A DNA stretch of 24,950 nucleotides from a virus: the IMG/VR virus record IMGVR_UViG_3300009502_002390, positions 1-24,950 of that record; one strand, written 5' to 3'. Of this stretch, positions 14,934-21,827 are shown piece by piece. The translations under genes were made by a program, and so were the position numbers. Numbering within the stretch: the stretch's first letter is position 1; every line of letters starts with the position of its first letter. A model generated the notes under the pieces. It saw only the letters and a program-made list of their open reading frames with translations. It did not search any database and was not told the DNA's origin.

Positions 14934-16079
14934 ATGAGTGAAAATTTAAATACACAATCAGTTCAACAAACTGAGTTAGAAAAAATAGAAAAAGTTAAAA
15001 TTGCATTAGATAAAATAACAAATAAGAAATCAAAATTCTTGTTTTGTGTACCTGAATCGCAAAGTCCTACAGCAAGTGTATATGAAATTTATTTTCATGC
15101 TACTGTAGTAAAAAATATGGGATATGATGTTTTAATATTGGTTGAAAGAGGTGATTATGTTGTTCCTATTTGGGTTGAAAAAGAACTTACTAATCATAAG
15201 CATATGTCTATGAGTGATCCTAAACTTACGGTAGGACCTGAAGACATTATGATTATTCCAGAGGTTTATTCAAACGTAATGGAACAAACAAAAAATTTAC
15301 CATGTCTCAGAATAGGATTATTGCAATCTGTTGATTATATGATAAATTCATTAATACCGGGAACAGATTGGTCATCATTTGATATTCATGATATTATTAC
15401 CACTTCTTTAACACTAAAAGAATGGATGGAATCATTTTATGGACGTAAATTCAATATTAAAACATATGATGTTGGTATTCCAGAATATTTTGAAAAATCA
15501 AAAATTCCTCAAAAACCAATTATTTCAATCATTGGTCGTAATGCTAATGAAATTTCAAAATTGGTTAAACTATTTTTTGCTAGAAATCCTCAATACAATT
15601 GGGTGACTTTTGACCCAATGTTAACAAAAAGTAAACCACCACAAGCAATGCGTAGAGTTGATTTTGCAAAAAGATTGCAAGGTAATTTCGCTGCTGTTTG
15701 GGTAGATAGAATTGCATCGTTTGGCACATTTCCATTGGAATGTATGAAATCTGGTGTTATTCCAATCTGTTTAAAACCAGATATTATGCCTGAATATATG
15801 ATTGAAAGAGATGAAAATAATGATATTGTTAAAACTATTGATGGCGGTGGAGTTTGGACTGATAGTTTCTATGACCTACCTGTATTAATTGGTGAAGTTC
15901 TCGTTAAATTTTTAGATGATAGTATTCCTCCCGAATTATATGATTCAATGGATAAATTATTGTCTAAATATAATCAGGAAGCATCCGAAATTAGACTTGT
16001 AGAAATTTATCAAGAATTTATCAATCAAAGAATTGAATTATTTAATGGTGCAATCCAGCAACCTGTTGAACAAAAATAA
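14934..16079 (+). CDS. GT-B-type glycosyltransferase
   Basis: 381 aa. After about 30 polar residues, KFLFCVPESQSPTASVYEIYFHATVVKNMGYDVLILVE gives a Rossmann-type N-terminal half. DIHDIITTSLTLKEWM followed by YDVGIPEYF matches the linker region of GT4-like enzymes. The C-terminal half has PIISIIGRNANEISKLVKLFF and then AAVWVDRIASFGTFPLECMKSGVIPICLK (about 255-280), where the FPLECMKSG stretch corresponds to the nucleotide-sugar-binding E-containing motif of GT-B enzymes. It lies 2 nt after the HAD-like gene and 21 nt before a GT-A enzyme, and they should be one operon. Acceptor unknown: DNA bases, virion protein or host surface are all possible. Confidence 0.72.
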   Translation: MSENLNTQSVQQTELEKIEKVKIALDKITNKKSKFLFCVPESQSPTASVYEIYFHATVVKNMGYDVLILVERGDYVVPIWVEKELTNHKHMSMSDPKLTVGPEDIMIIPEVYSNVMEQTKNLPCLRIGLLQSVDYMINSLIPGTDWSSFDIHDIITTSLTLKEWMESFYGRKFNIKTYDVGIPEYFEKSKIPQKPIISIIGRNANEISKLVKLFFARNPQYNWVTFDPMLTKSKPPQAMRRVDFAKRLQGNFAAVWVDRIASFGTFPLECMKSGVIPICLKPDIMPEYMIERDENNDIVKTIDGGGVWTDSFYDLPVLIGEVLVKFLDDSIPPELYDSMDKLLSKYNQEASEIRLVEIYQEFINQRIELFNGAIQQPVEQK

Positions 16080-16100
16080 TATAATATAATAAAATTTAAA

Positions 16101-16898
16101 ATGAATAATATTACAATAATAATTCCAATACATGAATATGATGAAAAGGTTTCTGAATATTTAGATAAAGCAATTGAATCAATCTCTAAGCAAGAACATA
16201 ATGTCGAAGATAAACCCAAATTAATTCTTGTTTATCCTCCCGAAATTGATGAAAAATTAAAATCATATATGTATGTTGATATTGACATTAATTATGTCAT
16301 AAATGAAGGTAAAACCGATTACCAATCACAAATTAATCTTGCTGTTGAGTCAGTAACTACTAATTATTTTAGTGTGCTTGAATTTGACGATGAACTTAGT
16401 CCAACATATACAAAAAACGTGAATAAATATATTGAATCTTATCCAGAAATTGATGTATTTCTAACAATGATGGTAGAAGTAAACGAAAAAAATGAAGGAC
16501 TTAAATTAACCAATGAAACTGTCTGGTCACAACAATTTGTTGGAGAAAACGGTGAAATGGGATATTTAAATGCCAATGCATTAAAACAATATACCGATTT
16601 TAAATTATCAGGTGCTGCAATAAAAAAATCAGAATTTAAAAATATTGGTGGATATAAATCAAATATTAAAATGACTTTCATGTATGAATTTTTACTTAGA
16701 GCAATAAATAATGCATGTAAAATATATTCAATTCCTAAAATTGTATATAAACATCTTGCCAAACGAGAAAATAGTTTATTTGATATTTATTCAAAAACAA
16801 TTCCAGTAAATGACAGAAAATTTTGGTTTGAAACTGCTGTTAATGAAGCAAATTTTATGAACGATAGAGTTATTGATATAACAAGACTTGGCAAGTAA
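16101..16898 (+). CDS. GT2-like glycosyltransferase (GT-A fold)
   Basis: 265 aa. NITIIIPIHEYDEKVSEYLDKAIESISKQ (about 3-31) is a typical GT2 opening. NEGKTDYQSQINLAVESV (about 69-86) is the usual helix before the metal site, and FSVLEFDDELSPTY (about 90-103) gives the acidic triad. SGAAIKKSEFKNIGGYKSNIKMTFMYEFLLRAINN has the acceptor-loop pattern with GGY and a Glu of the catalytic type. No membrane segments. It follows the GT-B gene closely, and is followed by an 8-bp AT-only hairpin before the sigma gene. Confidence 0.78.
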   Translation: MNNITIIIPIHEYDEKVSEYLDKAIESISKQEHNVEDKPKLILVYPPEIDEKLKSYMYVDIDINYVINEGKTDYQSQINLAVESVTTNYFSVLEFDDELSPTYTKNVNKYIESYPEIDVFLTMMVEVNEKNEGLKLTNETVWSQQFVGENGEMGYLNANALKQYTDFKLSGAAIKKSEFKNIGGYKSNIKMTFMYEFLLRAINNACKIYSIPKIVYKHLAKRENSLFDIYSKTIPVNDRKFWFETAVNEANFMNDRVIDITRLGK

Positions 16899-16906
16899 AA
16901 TGTAAA

Positions 16907-16930
16907 AATAATATTTATTTTGATATTATT
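16907..16930 (+). promoter_or_regulatory. AT-only hairpin just upstream of the sigma factor gene
   Basis: Perfect 8-bp inverted repeat AATAATAT (16907-16914) / ATATTATT (16923-16930) with an 8-nt loop. It ends 4 nt before the sigma ATG and begins 8 nt after the preceding stop. It could be a weak terminator or could hide the initiation region of the sigma gene. Stem stability is low, so this may be chance in AT-rich sequence. Confidence 0.3.
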
Positions 16931-16934
16931 CTAA

Positions 16935-17687
16935 ATGAAACAAAATGAAACAAATGAACCATATTTTGCTGAAAGAGAAGAACAGGCTGTTTTAGAATAT
17001 ATAAACACTAATTCAAAAAGTGAGAAAGATAGAATTTATAATGAAATTTTAATTGAGCCATTTCGTAAAATGATTGAATCCATATTAAGAAAATATCCAA
17101 TACATATTGGAAACTATGATATTCATGAAGTTGAAGAAAACGCATTAACTCATTTAATTGAACACATGGTTAAGTTCGATCCTAATAAAATTGGAAAGTC
17201 TGGTAATAAAACCAAAGCATTTAGTTATTGCCAGACAATAATTCGTAATTATTATAAAGATCATAGTAAAACATCTTATAAAGAGAAAAAAACTAATTTA
17301 TCGTTTGATGATTATGCTGATGAAATTGATGAAAAATTTGAATATCAATATGAGATGGAAGTTGAAAGTCAAAATCGTCTCGATAAACTAATTGTAGATG
17401 TAATTTGTGAAATAGAAAATAAAATTGATAATGATCCACAAATCAAAAAAAATGAAATAATTGTTGGCGATGCAATTATAAATATATTAAAAAACTGGCA
17501 TGTTTTATTTCTGGAAGATACTCCAGATGGCAAATACAATAAAAGAGTTACCAATAAATTTGCTAAAAATAAAATTCTACTTTTTTTAAAAGAACAAACA
17601 AACTTGTCAACAAAAGAAATCAGAATAGCAATTAAACCATTTAAAGAAATATACTTCATTGAAAAAATAGGTTGTATTGAAGATTAG
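16935..17687 (+). CDS. Sigma factor resembling T4 gp55 (late transcription)
   Basis: 250 aa. The central segment VKFDPNKIGKSGNKTKAFSYCQTIIRNYYKDHSKTSYKEKK (about 79-119) resembles sigma-70 region 2 as reduced in T4 gp55: 'FDP/E..., FxYxxxIxxNxxxxxxKK', the part that contacts the polymerase clamp and melts the -10 box. The rest is helical and acidic. Size is near T4 gp55 (185 aa) but with a longer C-terminal part (KFAKNKILLFLKEQTNLSTKEIRIAIKPF) that looks like a helix-turn-helix. It does not end in the hydrophobic clamp-binding motif of gp55. Role inferred: directing host RNA polymerase to virion genes. It stands between glycosyltransferases and structural genes. Confidence 0.62.
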   Translation: MKQNETNEPYFAEREEQAVLEYINTNSKSEKDRIYNEILIEPFRKMIESILRKYPIHIGNYDIHEVEENALTHLIEHMVKFDPNKIGKSGNKTKAFSYCQTIIRNYYKDHSKTSYKEKKTNLSFDDYADEIDEKFEYQYEMEVESQNRLDKLIVDVICEIENKIDNDPQIKKNEIIVGDAIINILKNWHVLFLEDTPDGKYNKRVTNKFAKNKILLFLKEQTNLSTKEIRIAIKPFKEIYFIEKIGCIED

Positions 17688-17747
17688 TATTTTTTAATTA
17701 TAAAACTATTTATAGTTAAATTACAATTAAAATAATATAAACAAACC

Positions 17748-18134
17748 ATGCGACCACAAAGAAAAAAATTAAAATTTGATGAAGAAAGTGTTAATAAACT
17801 TCTTCAGGAAGTTTATATTGATACCTGTAACAATAAAGCAAAAATTACCAGACTTTTTAGTAAATGGGAAACCAAGGTAAAAGAAAGTGGAGAAATTGCT
17901 GCGTTTGGTGATCAAATAGTTAAATTAATTGCAGCAGAAGCAAAAAACCAAGATCAAAAAATTATGCTTTTAAAATATTTAAAGGAAGTTGTTTTTGATG
18001 TAAAAACAGGTAATAATAACAATGAAAGTTCTAAATCAGATGGAAATGAAGAAATAACCACAGATAAAAGAAACGATTTATTGGATTTAGTTTTAAAAGA
18101 ACGTGAAAAAAGAGAAAAAACAAAAAATAAATAA
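17748..18134 (+). CDS. Small helical protein of unknown function
   Basis: 128 aa. Mostly helical and basic at the start (MRPQRKKLKF), with a folded-looking core up to about residue 88 (ITRLFSKWETKVKESGEIAAFGDQIVKLIAAEAKNQDQ). A Ser/Asn/Asp-rich linker follows, then a highly charged C-terminal helix (LLDLVLKEREKREKTKNK). No family recognised; a small DNA-packaging subunit or transcription co-factor next to the sigma gene are possibilities only. Its stop and the next gene's start share a base (TAATG), so the two are translationally coupled. The 60-nt region before it contains a minus-oriented TATTTATA box and no clear promoter. Confidence 0.55.
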   Translation: MRPQRKKLKFDEESVNKLLQEVYIDTCNNKAKITRLFSKWETKVKESGEIAAFGDQIVKLIAAEAKNQDQKIMLLKYLKEVVFDVKTGNNNNESSKSDGNEEITTDKRNDLLDLVLKEREKREKTKNK

Positions 18135-19456
18135 TGGGATTAGTTGATGATAAAAGAAAAGTTTTTACTACAATTGGTTCATATACTTCGTTTAACGAAC
18201 AAACCAATTCTCCTAAGTGGGGTGACCTATATCCATCAATAAATAATAAAGAAGATATTGTATCTTATTTATTGGATGTTTTAAAAACAATTGCAGGCAC
18301 TGAAGCATTAAACGAATTAATTGGTGGAATGTTTACAAAATTAATTGACAGTTCTGAACAAAAAATTAAAACAGCACTAAAAAAACAATTTATTCAATTT
18401 AATGCAGATAAACCATTACCAACTGATTTTGTCACAAATGGAATTTATGTTAAAGCAAAAGATATTGACATTAAAGGTAAATTGAAAATCGCCCCAACAT
18501 CTGATAGTGGACAATTAATATATAATGGTACTATTGATACTTTCGATAAAAAAGCACATGATGCAATTGTTAAAGCAGGTACTGATGTTCCTTTTCTTAA
18601 TATGAGTATTAAATATCTTGACAATACAGATAAATTTAATATTAAACCAACAAGTTCTACCAAAATAGGTGATTTTTTCACAGATTATATTGATAAAACT
18701 GAAATAATTAATAAAAATGAATTGCTAACTTCAATAACAGATGCAATCTATGGTGTTTTTTCAAAGAAAAATAATAAAACACCCGAACAAGTACTAGATG
18801 ATTTAAAAATTCAAAAAATATTGGATCAGGTATTAAATAATATTGATGATCCATTTACAATATTACCAAAAGATAATAATGAATTACTTAAACAAGCAAA
18901 TGATTTAGCTAATGGCATTGTTTATTACGATTTATGTTGTGGTTTAATGCCAGTATCATTATCATTTAATTCATTAACTAATTTAATTACTGTAGTGTCT
19001 GGATCAACAGACCCATTTGTTATTAGTAATGCAATTGCTTCGACAATTAATGAAAGTACAACTGGAAATACAATAACAACCGAAAAAAATAAACAAACAG
19101 TTACTGATGGATTTTTTCAAAAACTAATTAAATTATTTTTAAATCAAATGTTACATTTTACAATTCAATCGCCACAAATTAGAATATTACTCGGTATATT
19201 GAGTTCTATTAATAATAATGGTCAGGTCTTAATTCAAGAAGCCGTTAATGATATGAAAGATTTTGCCATAATGATTAAATGCATGGCAAAAGAAATACTT
19301 AAAATGATAGCAGAATTTATATTTAATCTGGCTGTTTCCTATTTAATTAAGTTAATAACGCCAGTAATCAAAAAAATTATAAAAGAAAAAATTAATCAAT
19401 ACATAAATATAATAAAAAGTCTAACACCAATAAGTAATTATTTAAATTCAACATAA
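18134..19456 (+). CDS. Putative virion (baseplate/tail) protein, unrecognised
   Basis: 440 aa. The N-terminal part has KWGDLYPSINN, then predicted helices (DIVSYLLDVLKTIAGTEALNELIGGM) and a beta region (GIYVKAKDIDIKGKLKIAPTS). The middle contains TILPKDNNELLKQANDLANGIVYYDLCCG. The last about 110 residues are long hydrophobic or amphipathic helices (MIAEFIFNLAVSYLIKLITPVI), possibly membrane-active or buried in an oligomer. No family recognised. A structural role is inferred because it heads a run of closely packed genes ending in the gp5-like hub protein (1 nt to the next gene). It may be a central baseplate component particular to this phage group. Confidence 0.5.
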   Translation: MGLVDDKRKVFTTIGSYTSFNEQTNSPKWGDLYPSINNKEDIVSYLLDVLKTIAGTEALNELIGGMFTKLIDSSEQKIKTALKKQFIQFNADKPLPTDFVTNGIYVKAKDIDIKGKLKIAPTSDSGQLIYNGTIDTFDKKAHDAIVKAGTDVPFLNMSIKYLDNTDKFNIKPTSSTKIGDFFTDYIDKTEIINKNELLTSITDAIYGVFSKKNNKTPEQVLDDLKIQKILDQVLNNIDDPFTILPKDNNELLKQANDLANGIVYYDLCCGLMPVSLSFNSLTNLITVVSGSTDPFVISNAIASTINESTTGNTITTEKNKQTVTDGFFQKLIKLFLNQMLHFTIQSPQIRILLGILSSINNNGQVLIQEAVNDMKDFAIMIKCMAKEILKMIAEFIFNLAVSYLIKLITPVIKKIIKEKINQYINIIKSLTPISNYLNST

Positions 19457-19457
19457 A

Positions 19458-19865
19458 ATGCCAATAGATTTTAGTAATATTAATGCGATAATTGCAGGAT
19501 TTGATAAAATATTAAGTCTCTCTTCGGTAGGTGGACCGCCACCCGTACCAACTCCATTAATTCTTGTTGGTGTACCTTTACGTACAGGATTATCGCCAAC
19601 AAAAATAGCATCCAGAATTATTGCTAGAAAAGGAGAAGCAGGTTTACCTGTTGGTGTTTTACCGTCTGGTCAAATTAGTCCTGATGAAATAATGGAAAGA
19701 ATCAGAATTGAAGAAATTATAAAAGCATTACAAGAAGAATCAATTATTACTGTTGCAATACCACCCGGAATTACATTAACGGCTGCAGGTATTTCACCAA
19801 CAGGACCTGTTACAGTATTTGGTTCAACTATAATATTTTCAAAGGGTTACGGAGTAATACAATAA
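19458..19865 (+). CDS. Small Pro/Gly-rich protein, candidate spike or hub accessory protein
   Basis: 135 aa. Begins with a short helix (FSNINAIIAGFDKILSL), then a Pro-rich segment VGGPPPVPTPLILVGVPLRTGL, a basic stretch (PTKIASRIIARKGEAG), a helix (SPDEIMERIRIEEIIKALQ) and a beta-rich Pro/Gly tail (VAIPPGITLTAAGISPTGPVTVFGSTIIF). The short repeating beta strands with Gly/Pro turns recall spike-tip or PAAR-like proteins, but the metal-binding His/Cys of a PAAR tip are not visible, so this is only a positional guess. It starts 1 nt after the 440-aa gene and lies two genes before the gp5-like gene. Confidence 0.5.
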   Translation: MPIDFSNINAIIAGFDKILSLSSVGGPPPVPTPLILVGVPLRTGLSPTKIASRIIARKGEAGLPVGVLPSGQISPDEIMERIRIEEIIKALQEESIITVAIPPGITLTAAGISPTGPVTVFGSTIIFSKGYGVIQ

Positions 19866-19869
19866 AATT

Positions 19870-20076
19870 ATGGAAGAACTATCAAAATATACACCAACAG
19901 AATTACTTAAAATAATTAAGGATACTGAAAATAATCATGATATTATAAAACAAGAAATTATTAATTATACTTTTGAGATTGAGGAAATTGTAAAGAAAAT
20001 TAGCGAAAAAGAAATTATAATTAATAAACTTGAAGAAAAATACATTGATTTAATTGAAGAAATAAACAATAGGTAA
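19870..20076 (+). CDS. Short coiled-coil protein of unknown function
   Basis: 68 aa, almost entirely charged helix with heptad-like spacing of Ile/Leu (IIKDTENNHDIIKQEI, then IEEIVKKISEKEIIINKLEEKYIDLIEEI). Such small coiled coils between tail genes often act as assembly factors, but there is no specific signature. It starts 4 nt after the previous stop, so it is probably translated in the same operon. A 53-nt gap with a tandem palindrome separates it from the gp5-like gene. Confidence 0.55.
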   Translation: MEELSKYTPTELLKIIKDTENNHDIIKQEIINYTFEIEEIVKKISEKEIIINKLEEKYIDLIEEINNR

Positions 20077-20100
20077 TATTGTTAATTATCATATTATAAG

Positions 20101-20124
20101 TATTTATAAATTGATTTATAAATA
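20101..20124 (+). promoter_or_regulatory. Tandem palindrome and late-promoter-like box before the gp5-like gene
   Basis: Perfect 24-nt inverted repeat: TATTTATAAAT (20101-20111), TG, ATTTATAAATA (20114-20124). Each half contains the palindrome ATTTATAAAT, so the site is also two direct copies at 12-nt centre spacing. It ends 5 nt before the ATG. It includes TATAAATA (20117-20124), identical to the T4 late-promoter box, on the coding strand. If used as a late promoter the mRNA would be nearly leaderless; it could equally be an operator or a weak terminator for the gene before. Confidence 0.4.
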
Positions 20125-20129
20125 ATATT

Positions 20130-21017
20130 ATGGCATACGAAAAACCCATTCTACAAACATCAATTAATCCGTATAAACCGCAAGGGAGTACTTATGAAAT
20201 AACCAGAACGATTTATTATGCTGAAGTAATTTCAATAGAAGATGAAACCGATGGTGGAAGAATAAAAGCAAGAATTCAAGGTTTTGATAATAATACTTTA
20301 AATGATAATTTACCTTGGTGTTATCCTTTATTGCCTAAATTTTTTCATTTATATCCACAAGTTGGCGAAATAGTAAGAATTTTCATAGAAAATATTAAAT
20401 ATCCAGAACGAAGCAGATTTTGGATGGGAAGTGTAATATCACAGCCACAAAAGATAGGCTTTGATACTATTTATACGGCACTTTCAACCACAAATTTAGG
20501 ACTTACTGTACCAGAACCAGCACCTAGTACCTATCCAGATGCAAGTGGCGTATTTCCTCTTAAAACAGACGTAGCGATAATAGGCAAAGTTAATACCGAT
20601 GTTATATTAAGAATTAATGAAGTACATATTCGTGCAGGTAAACATGAAAATGATAATATTTTAAAATTAAACACAAAAAATCCTGCAGAAATATCATTGG
20701 TTTTTGAAAACGGTGATAATGGATATCAAAGCAGTACAGTTATAACCAGCGATAAAATAGCATTAATTTCACACAATGGAAATCCACAGTTTAAAGCAGC
20801 AAGAGTAGAAGCAAAAGACAGAGAAAGAATATTCGATGAAGGACACCCAATGGTAAGAGGTGATGTTGTTAAGGAAATATTGGAAAAATTTAGAACAGCA
20901 ATAATTGCACATATTCATGGCTATTCAAATCTACCTGCAGATAAAGATGCTATCATAAGTGACTTGGAAAAAATTAATTTAGACGGTATGTTGCAGAAAA
21001 ATATTGTAATAAATTAA
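20130..21017 (+). CDS. 5: Baseplate hub/spike protein, T4 gp5-like OB-fold
   Basis: 295 aa. Residues about 28-112 form the gp5/VgrG OB-fold: YYAEVISIEDETDGGRIKARIQGFD, then LPWCYPLLPKFFHLYPQVGEIVRIFI and RSRFWMGSVISQPQ. The 'D..GRIKARI', 'PWCYPLLP' and 'P.VGE.V.V' pattern is the family signature. The middle (DVAIIGKVNTDVILRINEVHIRAGKH) and ISLVFENGD look beta-rich. GHPMVRGDVVKEILEKFRTAIIAHIHGY (about 240-270) is a conserved end also seen in gp5-like proteins. The lysozyme domain of T4 gp5 is absent, and there is no long beta-helix, so the spike tip must come from another protein. The start follows the palindromic site by 5 nt. Confidence 0.8.
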   Translation: MAYEKPILQTSINPYKPQGSTYEITRTIYYAEVISIEDETDGGRIKARIQGFDNNTLNDNLPWCYPLLPKFFHLYPQVGEIVRIFIENIKYPERSRFWMGSVISQPQKIGFDTIYTALSTTNLGLTVPEPAPSTYPDASGVFPLKTDVAIIGKVNTDVILRINEVHIRAGKHENDNILKLNTKNPAEISLVFENGDNGYQSSTVITSDKIALISHNGNPQFKAARVEAKDRERIFDEGHPMVRGDVVKEILEKFRTAIIAHIHGYSNLPADKDAIISDLEKINLDGMLQKNIVIN

Positions 21018-21033
21018 ATTTTATATATCTTTG
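21004..21033 (+). promoter_or_regulatory. Bacteroidetes-type promoter of the PD-(D/E)XK nuclease gene
   Basis: TTG at 21004-21006, 19-nt spacer, TATCTTTG at 21026-21033: an exact match to TTG-N19-TAnnTTTG. The -33 box lies in the last codons of the gp5-like gene, and the -7 box ends 17 nt before the nuclease ATG at 21051. Same geometry as the glycosyltransferase promoter at 2925-2955. Confidence 0.75.
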
Positions 21034-21050
21034 CTTTTTAAAAATTTAAA

Positions 21051-21827
21051 ATGTTCACAATACCATCAGAAATTTTTACTGCGTTTAATAATGTTACGTT
21101 TTATGATGAACCGCATAAATATTACATTGATAATAAAGAATTAATTTCTGTTACTACCTTAATTCACAAATATCAACCAGAATTCAATGGAGAATATTGG
21201 TCTAATATAAAAGGGAAACAATTTAATATAAAACCAAATGAAGTATTAAGGGCATGGAATTTTATTAATAAAAAGGGAACAATCAAAGGTTCTGCCATTC
21301 ATGATTATGCTGAAAATCTTTTTCAAAATAAAAAATACGAATATCCAAAAGAATTAATATTAAATGAATTTGGTTTTGATCCTGTATTAAAAGAATATGA
21401 GATAACAAAAAAACATGTTGATAATTTTTATAATGATGTAAAAGGTAAACTAATTCCAATACGTGCAGAATATGTTGTTTATGATAAAGAATATCAAATT
21501 GGTGGTATGTTAGATATGCTATTCTATAATGTAAAAAGAAAAGAATTTCAGGTATGGGATTATAAAACAAACAAAGATTTAACATTAGATTGCAAGGAAA
21601 GACATTTATTGAATGATTTATTTACTCTAGAAGATTGTGACATGGAAATATATTCAATACAATTGGAAATGTATAAGCAAATTATTGAAAGAAATATTCC
21701 AATTAAACTAGGACAATCTTATTTAGTCTGGTTTTCGCATAGAAATGATAATTATAAAGTAATTCCAACCAGAAATAGAGAGTACTATGCAAAAATAATT
21801 ATGGAAAACAGATTAAATGAATTATAA
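21051..21827 (+). CDS. PD-(D/E)XK nuclease, RecB/Cas4-type
   Basis: 258 aa. The nuclease motifs are all visible in order: H84 in KGSAIHDYAENLF, E140 in IRAEYVVYD, D155 in QIGGMLDMLFYN, D170-x-K172 in FQVWDYKTNKDL, and Q204/Y208 in YSIQLEMYKQII. This is the RecB-family set (H, GxxD, DxK, QxxxY) found in Cas4, AddB and phage exonucleases; there are no Cys residues of a Cas4 iron-sulfur cluster. Likely a DNA exonuclease for recombination, replication or host DNA degradation. It has its own host-type promoter. Its stop codon overlaps by 6 bp the end of a broken homing endonuclease gene on the opposite strand, leaving no room for a terminator between them. Confidence 0.82.
   Translation: MFTIPSEIFTAFNNVTFYDEPHKYYIDNKELISVTTLIHKYQPEFNGEYWSNIKGKQFNIKPNEVLRAWNFINKKGTIKGSAIHDYAENLFQNKKYEYPKELILNEFGFDPVLKEYEITKKHVDNFYNDVKGKLIPIRAEYVVYDKEYQIGGMLDMLFYNVKRKEFQVWDYKTNKDLTLDCKERHLLNDLFTLEDCDMEIYSIQLEMYKQIIERNIPIKLGQSYLVWFSHRNDNYKVIPTRNREYYAKIIMENRLNEL

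Noticed and set aside
17707-17714. TATTTATA, a minus-oriented late box before the 128-aa gene
   Set aside because: No minus-strand gene is downstream of it; probably chance.
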